Assembly: GCA_902779075.1 (NCBI GenBank)
Contig: CACZAK010000009.1
Location: 4,704-68,703, forward strand
Origin: an uncultured bacterium
GTDB taxonomy: Bacteria; Verrucomicrobiota; Kiritimatiellia; RFP12; UBA1067
Length of the DNA: 64,000 nt
Direction of reading: 5' to 3'
Positions within the stretch are counted from its first letter, which is position 1; each line of letters opens with the position of its first letter. A program made the translations under genes and the position numbers. The notes beneath the pieces were generated by a model. It was not told where the DNA came from, ran no database searches, and saw nothing but the letters and a program-made list of their open reading frames with translations. Of this stretch, positions 29,774-38,620 are shown piece by piece.

Positions 29774-31339
29774 ATGAGACGAATAGGCGATATATTGAAA
29801 ATTCCCGGACTCCCCTGGCTGCTGGCCGCAGGGGTGGCCTTGTGCGTCGCATACCTAGCCATCTGGCATGGTAGCCTGAACCAGGACGAAGGCTGGTACC
29901 TGTACTCCGCGCAGATGGTGCGCGCGGGGCGGTTGCCGTACCGCGACTTCTTCTTCACGCAGGGGCCTGCGCTGCCGTTCGTGTATTCTGTTCTGTCGGG
30001 CATCTGGGCCCCGGGTTCGTTGTTGTCCGGACTGCTGGGCGGGCGCGTGGTGACGTTTCTGCTCGGGCTCTTCGCGACGGCGTGCGCCGTTGGGCTCGTG
30101 CGTCGTCTCGTGCCGGAGGATAGGCGCGGCAAGGCGTCGCTCATCGTCTTTGCGCTTCTCGCCTGCAATGTATACCACGTCTATTTCACGACAATCCCGA
30201 AGACATACGCGCTTGGCAGCCTGTTCGTGCTGGCGGGTTTTCTCCTGATTTCCTATCGGTCGCCATTCGCGGTGTTCGCGGGAGGGCTGTCGCTCGCGTT
30301 CGCCACGGGTACGCGCATATCCCTGCTCCTCATCCTGCCCGTGGTCGGTTTTACGCTGCTCCTGAAGTTCCGCGAGTTCAGGTGGCGCTTCCTCTGGTTC
30401 GGACTCGGCGGCGCGCTTGGACTGTTCCTCACGTACGGTCTTTTCGCGCTCGATCCCGTCTCGCGCGCCTCTCTCCTCGCGGCGCAGAGTTACCACGCTG
30501 CGCGCGGAGGATTCGATCCTTTCTTTGCCATTGGCAGCGTTTCGCGTCTCGCGCGCGGATACGCGGCGTTGGGTATGGTGTTGTTCGGCGTCTTGATGAC
30601 GCGCCGTCCCGCGCCGACGGAACCTCGGCTGCCGGTCGAGCAGTCGGCGATGCTGTGGATGATGGGACTTTCGTTCGCCGCCGTGTTTCTGCTCCAGTTG
30701 TCCGCGCCGTTCCCCTACGACGACTACCAGGTGCCGCTCATGGGCCTTCTCACGGTGCTGATCGCGTCCTGGTACTGCCGACGCGGCGGTGCGGCGTGGT
30801 TCGTCGTCTTGGCGGCGTGCCTCGTCTCGTTCACAGCGCCGCAGCTGCAGGAGTGGACCACCTACGCGCAGGACCGGTTCTGGAGCCAGAAGAAGGAGAA
30901 GTCAGAGCTCTCGAAGCTCCGCGAGATGGGCGGGATCGTCAACGCACTTGATCCGGATGGCACCGAGATTCTCACGCAGGATCTGTATCTTGCCGTTGAG
31001 ACGGGCCGCACGGTGCCGCGTGGCCTGGAGATGGGGCCGTTCTCCTACTTCCCCGAAATCTCGACAGAGAAGGCTCGCGCAACGCACGTACTCAACCGCC
31101 AACTCATGGAGGAGCTTCTGGATTCGGCGCCGTGCCGTCTTGCGGCGTGTTCCGGCTACATGTTCGCGATTTCCGCGCCGAAGTGCGCCGAAACCCCGTT
31201 CGAGGAGCAGAGGACCCTCCTAAGGACGTTGAAGCGGCGCTATGACTTGGTGATTTCCGAGGACAACTTCGGACAGAACGCGACCACGCTGATGTTCCTC
31301 ATGCGTCGCGAAGTATCAGGGGAGAGGACTGGAGACTGA
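29774..31339 (+). CDS. Multi-pass glycosyltransferase-like membrane protein (GT39/ArnT-like)
   Basis: The start is placed at ATG 29774, just after a TGGTAAACT promoter-like box (29753-29761). The protein has about ten membrane segments. The first periplasmic loop has the Asp-Glu motif of GT-C enzymes (NQDEGWYLYSAQMVRAGRLP, then YRDFFFTQGP), as in PMT_2/ArnT-type transferases that use polyprenyl-phosphate sugars. A soluble C-terminal domain of about 150 residues follows the last helix (ACLVSFTAPQL). Donor and acceptor are unknown; lipid A, glycan or protein glycosylation are all possible. Confidence 0.75.
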   Translation: MRRIGDILKIPGLPWLLAAGVALCVAYLAIWHGSLNQDEGWYLYSAQMVRAGRLPYRDFFFTQGPALPFVYSVLSGIWAPGSLLSGLLGGRVVTFLLGLFATACAVGLVRRLVPEDRRGKASLIVFALLACNVYHVYFTTIPKTYALGSLFVLAGFLLISYRSPFAVFAGGLSLAFATGTRISLLLILPVVGFTLLLKFREFRWRFLWFGLGGALGLFLTYGLFALDPVSRASLLAAQSYHAARGGFDPFFAIGSVSRLARGYAALGMVLFGVLMTRRPAPTEPRLPVEQSAMLWMMGLSFAAVFLLQLSAPFPYDDYQVPLMGLLTVLIASWYCRRGGAAWFVVLAACLVSFTAPQLQEWTTYAQDRFWSQKKEKSELSKLREMGGIVNALDPDGTEILTQDLYLAVETGRTVPRGLEMGPFSYFPEISTEKARATHVLNRQLMEELLDSAPCRLAACSGYMFAISAPKCAETPFEEQRTLLRTLKRRYDLVISEDNFGQNATTLMFLMRREVSGERTGD

Positions 31340-31340
31340 C

Positions 31341-32024
31341 ATGGCGGTTCAACATGGCATGCCCGGCGAATGGGCGAAGGTGAGGGGTACGGTGCGTTCC
31401 CTGTGGCCACTGGGGATATGCCTCGTGTGCTTCGGCGCGTTTGCGGCGGCGACGGTGCTCGGGCAGCGTCTGGAGATATTCGGAGCGCTGTTCGCGGTGT
31501 CTGCCATCGCGGTGGCGTTCTGGTGGAGGCGCGGCGTGCTGCGCGTGGAGTCCTTCTTCAAGGGCGCCCGCGGCGAGGAGGCGATGGCCGGGATGCTTGC
31601 GAGGCTGTCGGACGACTGGCACATCTACCATGATTTCGTGGCCGGCAAGTACCACGTCGACCATGTACTGGTCGGGCCTGCCGGCGTCTTCGCCGTCGAG
31701 ACGAAGAACTGGCGCGACCAGGTTGTGCTGGAGTCGGGCGAGCTGATCGCTGGAGGACACGTGCCCGACCATCCGCCAATCGCGCAAGCCACGGCGGAGG
31801 CGAAGGCCGTTGGAGCAGTACTTGTCCGCGCGGGTTGGACGGGCGAGGTCTTTCCGGTGGTGTGTTTCGCCTCCGGCACGTTCAAGGACGGCTTCGCGCA
31901 GTCTGGGAAGGTGCTTGTGGCGAACGCCGAGGCGTTCTTGAAGTGGCTGGTCGCACAGCCGTCAATGCACGCGCCAGGGGAGTGCGCACGCGTCGTCCAG
32001 CTGTTGGAGACGCGCGATTCGTGA
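31341..32024 (+). CDS. NERD-domain membrane protein
   Basis: The 227-residue protein has two N-terminal membrane helices (LGICLVCFGAFAAATVLG and IFGALFAVSAIAVAFWW) and then a NERD domain (about 73-190): ARGEEAMAGMLARL, YHVDHVLVGPAGVFAVETKNW. The Asp and ExK in DHVLV...VETK are the nuclease-like residues of the family. NERD proteins are usually linked to DNA or RNA processing, but substrates are unknown. It begins 1 bp after the previous stop region and is probably co-transcribed with prc. Confidence 0.8.
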   Translation: MAVQHGMPGEWAKVRGTVRSLWPLGICLVCFGAFAAATVLGQRLEIFGALFAVSAIAVAFWWRRGVLRVESFFKGARGEEAMAGMLARLSDDWHIYHDFVAGKYHVDHVLVGPAGVFAVETKNWRDQVVLESGELIAGGHVPDHPPIAQATAEAKAVGAVLVRAGWTGEVFPVVCFASGTFKDGFAQSGKVLVANAEAFLKWLVAQPSMHAPGECARVVQLLETRDS

Positions 32025-32045
32025 AAAAATGAGGAAGAAGGTCTT

Positions 32046-34283
32046 ATGAAGGCAAAAAAAATGAGATTCCTGCTTGCAGCCGTGTCGCTCTGCGGCGCGG
32101 CATGCGCGGAGACCGCGCCAACGCTCGACACCGTCGACGTCAAGCCGCTGCCCCACTACGGACGCATCGCGCGCAAGGTCATTGGCATCCTCAACCGGAA
32201 GCACATCCTCTCGCATCAGTTCGATGACGAGATGTCCCGCAAGGCGTGGTCGAACCTCGTCACGCAGTGCGACTACAGCCACAGCGTGTTCCTGCAGTCC
32301 GACCTCGACGCCTGGGCGCCGATGGAGACGCGCATCGACGATGCGCTGCGCGACGGAGACGTGTCGTTCGGCTACGAGGTGCACAGCGTGTTTGTGAAGC
32401 GCCTCGCCGAGCGTGTCGCGTTCGTCACGAACCTCCTAGAGTCGCAGGAGCTCGACTTCTCCGAGCAGGAGGAATACCTCTTCAAGCGCGACAAGGCGCC
32501 GTGGCCCAAGACGACCGCCGAGGCCGAGGAGATATGGCGCAAGCGCATCAAGAACGAGATGCTCGCACTCACGCTCGGGCGCGAGCTAGACGCCGAGGAC
32601 GAGGCGAACGGCAAGAAGAAGAAAAAGGACAAGGAGAAGAAATCCGCCGAGGGCGGTGCTTCCACGAACGACGTCGCCGAGGCTGCCGAGCCAGAGAAGC
32701 CGCCGAAGCAGGTGCTACTCGAGAAGTATCGCCACTACCTGCAGATGATCCTCACGGAGGCGGACGAGGAGAGCGTGCTACAGCGTTACCTCATTGCCGT
32801 AACGATGGCCTACGACCCGCACTCCGCGTATATGTCGCCGCTGCGCAAGGAGGACTTCGACATGGAGATGAACCTCGCGCTCTTCGGCGTCGGCGCAGTG
32901 CTCTCTCAGTCTATGGACGACGGCGCGCTTGAAATCAAGGAGATCATGAAGGGCGGCCCGCTCGCCCGCGAAGGCAGCATCAAGGTTGGGCACAAAATCG
33001 TCGGCGTGGGGCAGGGCAATGATCCAGTGGAGGACATCACTTGGAAACCCATGCGCAAGACCATCAGGAAGATCCGCGGGCCGAAGGACACGCGCGTGGT
33101 GCTGGAGGTCACGGACAAGAACGGCGGTTCGCGTCGTCGCGTGGCGCTTATCCGCGACGAGATCAAGCTGGAGGACCAGGCCGCCACGGGCCGCGTGGAG
33201 CGCGTGACGCTCAACGGCGTGGAGCGTACGCTCGGCTATGTGAAGTTGCCGGGCTTCTACGGCACGATGGACAAGAAGCCGAGTGACCCGCAGTACCGGT
33301 CCTGCTCGCTCGACGTGGCGAAGTGGGTGTCGAAGTTCAACACGCAGGGAGTCGAGGGCCTCGTGCTCGACCTTCGTGGCAACGGCGGCGGTTCACTGAA
33401 GGAGGCCGTCCTGCTCACCGCCCTTTTCGTACGTCCCAACCCCGGTCCGTGCCCCGTGGTGCTGATCCGCGAGAAGTACAACGTCTACCCGCTCAATACG
33501 TTCCCGGACATACCCACGTTCGCGTGGCGCAAGCCGCTCATCGTGCTGATTGACCGCTTCTCCGCATCCGCCTCTGAAATCGTCGCCGGCGCCCTGCAGG
33601 ATACGGGCCGCGCAATCGTGGTCGGAGACCACCGTTCGCACGGCAAGGGCACGGTCCAGACCGTCATGGAACTCGGGGGCAGCCCCGACACTCCGAACGG
33701 TTCCGTCAAGATCACCACCGCACGCTTCTACCGCATCAACGGGTCCTCGACGCAGGTGAAGGGAGTGGAGAGCGACATCCGCCTGCCGTCTTCCCTGGAC
33801 GAGCGTACGGACATCGGCGAGAACAACCTGCCGAACGCCCTGCCTTGGACTATGATCGAGCCGCTCCAGTACGAGCAGATATGGAATATGTCCAGTTACG
33901 TTCCGCAGCTCAAGGCGCTCTCCGATGCCCGTTTGAAGGACTCCTCCGAGTATGCGCACCGTCTGGAGGTCGTGAAGCTCTGCCGAGAGGCGTCCGAACG
34001 CCGCACTGTGTCGCTTGAGCGCGCGGCCCGCCGCAAGATGATGCGCAAAGACCGCGATGTGTTTACAGCGGCGGACGAACTGGACGAGCTGGGCGATGAC
34101 GAGGATGAGGAAATGCCAGAAACGAAGAAGAAAGAGGAGAAGAAGAACGACTTCGTCCTCAAGGAATCGTTCAACATCCTATCCGATCTCGTGCGTCTCA
34201 CCGACGGGGCGGAAGCTCCCGACGTGCAGGTGCGTCCGCGCAACCTTCCGCCGTGGCTCCGTGCGCTTGGAGGCGACTACTGA
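32046..34283 (+). CDS. prc: Tail-specific (C-terminal processing) protease Prc
   Basis: The 745-residue exported S41 protease has signal peptide KKMRFLLAAVSLCGAACA, an N-terminal helical domain, a PDZ domain (about 280-375, GGPLAREGSIKVGHKIVGVG) and the protease core. The nucleophile lies in SASASE (506-511), the general base Lys534 in SHGKGTVQ. VLDLRGNGGG precedes them. A C-terminal DUF3340-like region follows. Prc trims C-termini of periplasmic proteins, including peptidoglycan enzymes and lipoprotein-regulated hydrolases. A lysine/glutamate-rich insertion (about 198-235, GKKKKKDKEKK) is unusual. The last stop overlaps dapF (TGATG). Confidence 0.9.
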   Translation: MKAKKMRFLLAAVSLCGAACAETAPTLDTVDVKPLPHYGRIARKVIGILNRKHILSHQFDDEMSRKAWSNLVTQCDYSHSVFLQSDLDAWAPMETRIDDALRDGDVSFGYEVHSVFVKRLAERVAFVTNLLESQELDFSEQEEYLFKRDKAPWPKTTAEAEEIWRKRIKNEMLALTLGRELDAEDEANGKKKKKDKEKKSAEGGASTNDVAEAAEPEKPPKQVLLEKYRHYLQMILTEADEESVLQRYLIAVTMAYDPHSAYMSPLRKEDFDMEMNLALFGVGAVLSQSMDDGALEIKEIMKGGPLAREGSIKVGHKIVGVGQGNDPVEDITWKPMRKTIRKIRGPKDTRVVLEVTDKNGGSRRRVALIRDEIKLEDQAATGRVERVTLNGVERTLGYVKLPGFYGTMDKKPSDPQYRSCSLDVAKWVSKFNTQGVEGLVLDLRGNGGGSLKEAVLLTALFVRPNPGPCPVVLIREKYNVYPLNTFPDIPTFAWRKPLIVLIDRFSASASEIVAGALQDTGRAIVVGDHRSHGKGTVQTVMELGGSPDTPNGSVKITTARFYRINGSSTQVKGVESDIRLPSSLDERTDIGENNLPNALPWTMIEPLQYEQIWNMSSYVPQLKALSDARLKDSSEYAHRLEVVKLCREASERRTVSLERAARRKMMRKDRDVFTAADELDELGDDEDEEMPETKKKEEKKNDFVLKESFNILSDLVRLTDGAEAPDVQVRPRNLPPWLRALGGDY

Positions 34284-35128
34284 TGAAGAAGGTCGCCTTC
34301 ACAAAGATGCACGGCGCCGGCAACGACTTCGTGCTGATCGACGACCGCGCGGGGACCTTCCCCGTTCATGACCACATTCTGCTCGCAATGCTCGCCACCC
34401 CCCGCACGGGTATCGCCTGCGAGGGAGTTATTCTGCTCCAGAAATCTTCAGTGGCCGATTTCCGCATGGTTTTCTTCAACCCTGACGGCACGGAGGCCGA
34501 CCTCTGCGGAAACGGCGCTCGCTGCGTTGCTGCGTTCGCGCGCGAGATCGGCGCGGTGACATCGCCCGCGATGACATTCGAGACGCGCGCGGGTCTCGTG
34601 GACGCCGAGGTGTCCGCAAACGGCGCCGTGAAGGTGTGGATGCCGGAGCCGAAGAACCGCCGCTACGGTCTGCAGGTGAAGGTGGGCGACCAGTTTGTTG
34701 CAGGCGACTACGTGGTGACGGGCGTGCCGCACTTCATCGTGCCATGCGAGAGCGTCGCCTCAGTCGACGTTGAGGGGCTTGGCCGCGCGTTGCGTCTTTC
34801 GGACGCCTTTGCGCCGGACGGCGCAAACATAGATTTCGTCCAGTTCATTCCCGCGCACAAGGCGCTCATCCGCACCTACGAGCGCGGAGTGGAAGCGGAA
34901 AGCGGGGCGTGCGGCACGGGCGCTGTTGCGACGGCCGTCGTGGCGGTAGAGACGAAGAAGATGTCGCTGCCTGTCCATATACGCACGGCACAGGGCTACA
35001 CGCTCACCGTGGACGGCGACTGGCGGCACGCCAAGACGACGGGGTTTACTCTCACGGGGCCCGTCAAGAAGGTATTTGAAGGTGTCGTCGACCTCGACAG
35101 TTTCGACACCAGCAACGAAATGGAGTGA
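34283..35128 (+). CDS. dapF: Diaminopimelate epimerase
   Basis: The 281-residue enzyme interconverts LL- and meso-diaminopimelate for lysine and peptidoglycan synthesis in the cytoplasm. Both active-site cysteines are present: Cys75 in EADLCGNGARC and Cys210 in ESGACGTGA. The N-terminal FTKMHGAGNDFVLID motif is standard. The start at 34283 overlaps the prc stop. Length is typical. Confidence 0.95.
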   Translation: MKKVAFTKMHGAGNDFVLIDDRAGTFPVHDHILLAMLATPRTGIACEGVILLQKSSVADFRMVFFNPDGTEADLCGNGARCVAAFAREIGAVTSPAMTFETRAGLVDAEVSANGAVKVWMPEPKNRRYGLQVKVGDQFVAGDYVVTGVPHFIVPCESVASVDVEGLGRALRLSDAFAPDGANIDFVQFIPAHKALIRTYERGVEAESGACGTGAVATAVVAVETKKMSLPVHIRTAQGYTLTVDGDWRHAKTTGFTLTGPVKKVFEGVVDLDSFDTSNEME

Positions 35129-35133
35129 AAAAG

Positions 35134-35835
35134 ATGGCAGAGTTGATTGTGGCGCTAGACGTGCAGACGCGCGCGGAGGCCGAGGCAAAGGTGAAGCTTC
35201 TCGGCGATTCGGTTGGTTTCTACAAAATCGGACTGGAGCTGTTCACGGCCGAAGGCCCTGACGTGGTGAAGGCCGTGAAGGACTTCGGCAAGAAGGTGTT
35301 CCTGGACCTCAAGTTCCACGACATCCCGCGCACCGTCGAGCGCGCCGTGCTGAGCGGCGGCAAGCTCGGCGTCGATCTCATGACGATCCACTCAGTGGGC
35401 GGGAAGGCGATGATCAAGGCGGCTGCGGACGCCGCGGCCACGTTCGGCGCGGCCGGGCCGAAGATCCTCGCCGTGACCGTGCTCACGTCGCTTGACCAGT
35501 CCGACCTCGCGGACGTCGGTATCGTCGGTCGCACGCCGGCCGACCAGGTGCTCGCTATGGCGCAGTTCGCAACGGCGAACGGCGCGCACGGACTCGTCTG
35601 CAGCCCGAAGGAAGTGGGTACGCTTTCGCGTCTCCTGCCCGCAGGAACGCTGTTCATCACGCCGGGCGTGCGTCCCGCCGGCGCAGCCGTGGGCGACCAG
35701 AAGCGCGTGGCAACGCCGTCCGACGCGGTGCGCGACGGTGCCACCCACCTCGTGGTGGGCCGTCCGATCCTCGCAGCGGAAGCCCCCGCCGCCGCCGCTC
35801 GTGCCATCCGTGCGGAAATGGATGCAGTAAAGTGA
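35134..35835 (+). CDS. pyrF: Orotidine 5'-phosphate decarboxylase
   Basis: The 233-residue enzyme makes UMP in the last pyrimidine step. The catalytic motif DLKFHDIP is intact, as are IVALDV at the N-terminus and the phosphate-binding ITPGVRP and VVGRPI. ATG 35134 is preferred because GGAG lies 8 bases upstream; an in-frame GTG at 35125 overlaps the dapF stop. Confidence 0.95.
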   Translation: MAELIVALDVQTRAEAEAKVKLLGDSVGFYKIGLELFTAEGPDVVKAVKDFGKKVFLDLKFHDIPRTVERAVLSGGKLGVDLMTIHSVGGKAMIKAAADAAATFGAAGPKILAVTVLTSLDQSDLADVGIVGRTPADQVLAMAQFATANGAHGLVCSPKEVGTLSRLLPAGTLFITPGVRPAGAAVGDQKRVATPSDAVRDGATHLVVGRPILAAEAPAAAARAIRAEMDAVK

Positions 35836-36389
35836 CGGCATGGCGGATTGCCGTTAGCGTGCTGGCGTGCGTGCTTGCAGCCGCGTTGCCGTGGGCGCTG
35901 CGCCTCTGGCGGGAACGCCGATGGGGCCTGCCAGCACGCATAACGGTCGATCCCGACAATCCATCCGCCGAAGCTCTTGCCGACTACTTCGCCACTGTCG
36001 CTCGGCGGCTCGACGAACGACCCGAGCGCATGCGCCTCGTCATCGACGGCCGCACAACTGCGCACCGCGCGCTGACGCTGGATTTCCAGCCCGATGGGCG
36101 TATGTGCGCGTGCGTGGAAGGAGATGCGTCGGTACGCTTCAGCCTGCGCCACCGCTGGATACCCGACCATCCCGTGCCGCTGGATTTGCGTTCATGCCGA
36201 CTCTTGATCGAGCCAGCGGACGCCAACCGCTTCCGAGTGATGGACAGCGTGCCTTTCTGCGTGCCTGGGACAGTCTATGCGCTCTGCGCACTAGTTGCAA
36301 CGGCAGGGGTGGTTTTTTTCTCGCCGGAATGCCTGGCAATTGCCATCGGCCTTGCGGTAGGGTGTCTCACATCCCGCACAATACGATGA
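35832..36389 (+). CDS. Hypothetical membrane protein
   Basis: The 185-residue product starts with GTG overlapping the pyrF stop (GTGA). One membrane helix lies at the N-terminus (IAVSVLACVLAAALPWAL) and a pair near the C-terminus (TVYALCALVATAGVVFF, LAIAIGLAVGCL). The segment between (30-140) is a soluble alpha/beta domain. I recognise no family. Confidence 0.6.
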   Translation: MTAWRIAVSVLACVLAAALPWALRLWRERRWGLPARITVDPDNPSAEALADYFATVARRLDERPERMRLVIDGRTTAHRALTLDFQPDGRMCACVEGDASVRFSLRHRWIPDHPVPLDLRSCRLLIEPADANRFRVMDSVPFCVPGTVYALCALVATAGVVFFSPECLAIAIGLAVGCLTSRTIR

Positions 36390-36445
36390 TTTCGTGAAAG
36401 GACAATCATTCATGGTGCAGACCGAAAATGACAGGAGCGTTTGAA

Positions 36446-37639
36446 ATGGCGCACGGCGGAATGGTACGGAATCCAGTTGCGCTCGTGATGCGGGCGTTTC
36501 GGGCGGACATGCTTGCAGGAGGTGCGCTGCGGGGCTTTGCCTTTGGTGCGGCCGTGGCGGCGGGCGGACTTCTCGCCGCGCGTGCGTTCCTCTCGCCGTT
36601 GCCGCCGGTCGCGTTCGCGGTTTTTGCAGTGGTGCCGGTTTGCGTTTTGGTGTGTGCGCTGCGCTCGCTCGCCCGTGCGCCGTCTGTCGCGAAATGCCTC
36701 GCGCTCGTGGAGGATGCGTCGCACGCGGGCGGACTCATCCTCGCCAAGGACGTTCCCGGCGCCGAAAACTGGCCGAGCCCCGTTTCCGTCACGCCGCCAA
36801 TTCCGATCACGTGGCGTCGTTCGGTTCCGGCTGCCATCGTCTCGCTCGTCTCGCTTGTCGCCGTTGCGTCCGCGCCGGACGACTGGTTCGCCGCCGGCGT
36901 GCAACAGCCGCCTGCACCCGCCTTTCCCGACGTGACGACCGAAATCAAGAACGAACTCGCCGAACTCGAGGAGGCGAAGTCCCTTGACGCAGAGGACATC
37001 AAGGCCCTTCAGGAAGAACTGGCCCGCATCGAGAAAGAGGCCGATCCCGCATCGCCCGGCGAAACGCTCGACGCCGTGGACGCGGTGCGCGAGAAGCTGG
37101 ACGCTCTTCTTGACATCGACGCACAGGCGGCAAAGCGAATCCTTCCGAAGGATACGTCATTTTCCACGCTCGCCACGAAGTCAGACGCCGCAGAACAGCT
37201 CAAGAAGATGCTCGACGAGTCGTACGAGGGCAGATGCCCTTATTGCTGCGCGAAACTTGGCGACGGCGAAGGCGAGTGCAACGGTGAGTGCTGTGCCGAG
37301 AAAGGACATGCCGAAGAAGGCGAGGGTAAGCCCGGCAGCGGCGGCATATCGCGCGGGATGGACGATGCGGCGATGAACTACGGCAATGAAGCCCAGCTGG
37401 GCGCGTCCAAGCTCAAGGACCTTGCGGAGAAGACCGAACTATCCGGCAAGCCGTCCGAAACGAAAGTGGGCGAGTCGATTTCCGAAGAAGACCCCGCCAA
37501 GCACGGAATCCATTCCGTCTCCGGCGCAAGACGCGCGATCGGCGGACGCAATCGTGGAACCTCGGCGAACCAGCTTGTGTTGCCGCGTCACCGCGGCACG
37601 GTGAAAAGATTTTTCGACATAGAAAGGAAAACGCCATGA
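36446..37639 (+). CDS. Membrane protein at the head of the MoxR/DUF58 operon
   Basis: The start at ATG 36446 follows AGGAG by 8 bases; ATG 36428 is an alternative. Two N-terminal helices (GFAFGAAVAAGGLLAARAF and VAFAVFAVVPVCVLVCAL) and a third (AAIVSLVSLVAVASA) are followed by a soluble region with a coiled coil (EIKNELAELEEAKSL, then LQEELARIEKE) and a Cys-rich stretch (CPYCCAKLGDG, CNGECC) that could bind a metal. Proteins of this kind sit beside MoxR, DUF58 and VWA genes in many bacteria. Overlaps the MoxR gene by ATGA. Confidence 0.6.
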   Translation: MAHGGMVRNPVALVMRAFRADMLAGGALRGFAFGAAVAAGGLLAARAFLSPLPPVAFAVFAVVPVCVLVCALRSLARAPSVAKCLALVEDASHAGGLILAKDVPGAENWPSPVSVTPPIPITWRRSVPAAIVSLVSLVAVASAPDDWFAAGVQQPPAPAFPDVTTEIKNELAELEEAKSLDAEDIKALQEELARIEKEADPASPGETLDAVDAVREKLDALLDIDAQAAKRILPKDTSFSTLATKSDAAEQLKKMLDESYEGRCPYCCAKLGDGEGECNGECCAEKGHAEEGEGKPGSGGISRGMDDAAMNYGNEAQLGASKLKDLAEKTELSGKPSETKVGESISEEDPAKHGIHSVSGARRAIGGRNRGTSANQLVLPRHRGTVKRFFDIERKTP

Positions 37640-38601
37640 CGCTTCTCAGTCCAGACGACGTCGCGCCCGTGAAACGCGATCTCGACGCCACCCTTGCCGC
37701 GCTCGACCGCATGCTCCTCGGTCGGCCAGAGCTCCACCGTCTTGTGCTCGCCGGGATCCTCGCGCGCGGGCATATACTTCTGGAAGGGCTCCCCGGACTC
37801 GGCAAGACCGCGCTCATCCGCGCCCTCGCGCAGATACTCGACCTCGACTTCAAGCGCGTGCAGTTCACTCCCGACCTGATGCCGTCCGACATCCTCGGCT
37901 CGCACATCCTCGAGACCGGCCCTGACGGCAACCGCGCGATGGTGTTCAAGCCGGGGCCGGTGTTCTGTAACCTCCTTCTTGCGGACGAAATCAACCGCGC
38001 TTCGCCGAAGACGCAATCCGCCATGCTCGAGACGATGCAGGAGCGTACCGTCACGCTGATGGGCGTGACGCGTCCGCTTCCCAAGCCGTTCTTCGTGCTT
38101 GCAAGCCAGAACCCGATCGAACTTGAAGGAACGTATCCGCTTCCCGAGGCGCAGACCGACCGCTTCATCTTCAAGCTGCACGTCGCGCCGCCAGACGCCG
38201 CCACGCTCACCGCGATCATCACCACCCGTTCGCACGGCGACATGCCCGAAAGCGGATTCACGCTCGGCCGGGAGGCGCTTGAACGCGCGCTCGACACGGT
38301 GGGGAAGGTGCTTCTCCCGGAGGCGGTGGCAAACTGGATAGGACGGCTCGTCGCGGCCACTCACTCCGCGAAGTACGTCACCTGCGGGGCCTCTCCGCGC
38401 GCCGCAATCGCGATGGCGGAATCGGCGCGCGCGCTGGCGTTGATGGATGGACGCCCCTCGGTGGGATTCGACGACGTGCGCAAGGTCGCGTTCCCCGTGC
38501 TGAACCACAGGCTCATCCTCGACTACCGCGCCAAGCTGGACGGCGTCGATGCGCGCAGCGTGGTGGATGGCGTGCTGGAGTCCACTCCCGTTGCCGAATG
38601 A
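37636..38601 (+). CDS. MoxR-family AAA+ ATPase
   Basis: The 321-residue AAA_3/MoxR protein has Walker A GLPGLGKTA (51-59), Walker B LLLADEINRASPKTQ and the MoxR signature ALSTMQE-like AMLETMQERTVTLMG, then ASQNPIELEGTYPLPEAQTDRF. MoxR ATPases act as chaperones that mature or insert VWA-domain partners; DUF58 and VWA genes lie downstream in this operon. Confidence 0.93.
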   Translation: MTLLSPDDVAPVKRDLDATLAALDRMLLGRPELHRLVLAGILARGHILLEGLPGLGKTALIRALAQILDLDFKRVQFTPDLMPSDILGSHILETGPDGNRAMVFKPGPVFCNLLLADEINRASPKTQSAMLETMQERTVTLMGVTRPLPKPFFVLASQNPIELEGTYPLPEAQTDRFIFKLHVAPPDAATLTAIITTRSHGDMPESGFTLGREALERALDTVGKVLLPEAVANWIGRLVAATHSAKYVTCGASPRAAIAMAESARALALMDGRPSVGFDDVRKVAFPVLNHRLILDYRAKLDGVDARSVVDGVLESTPVAE

Positions 38602-38620
38602 TGCAAGGAGGATATTTCCG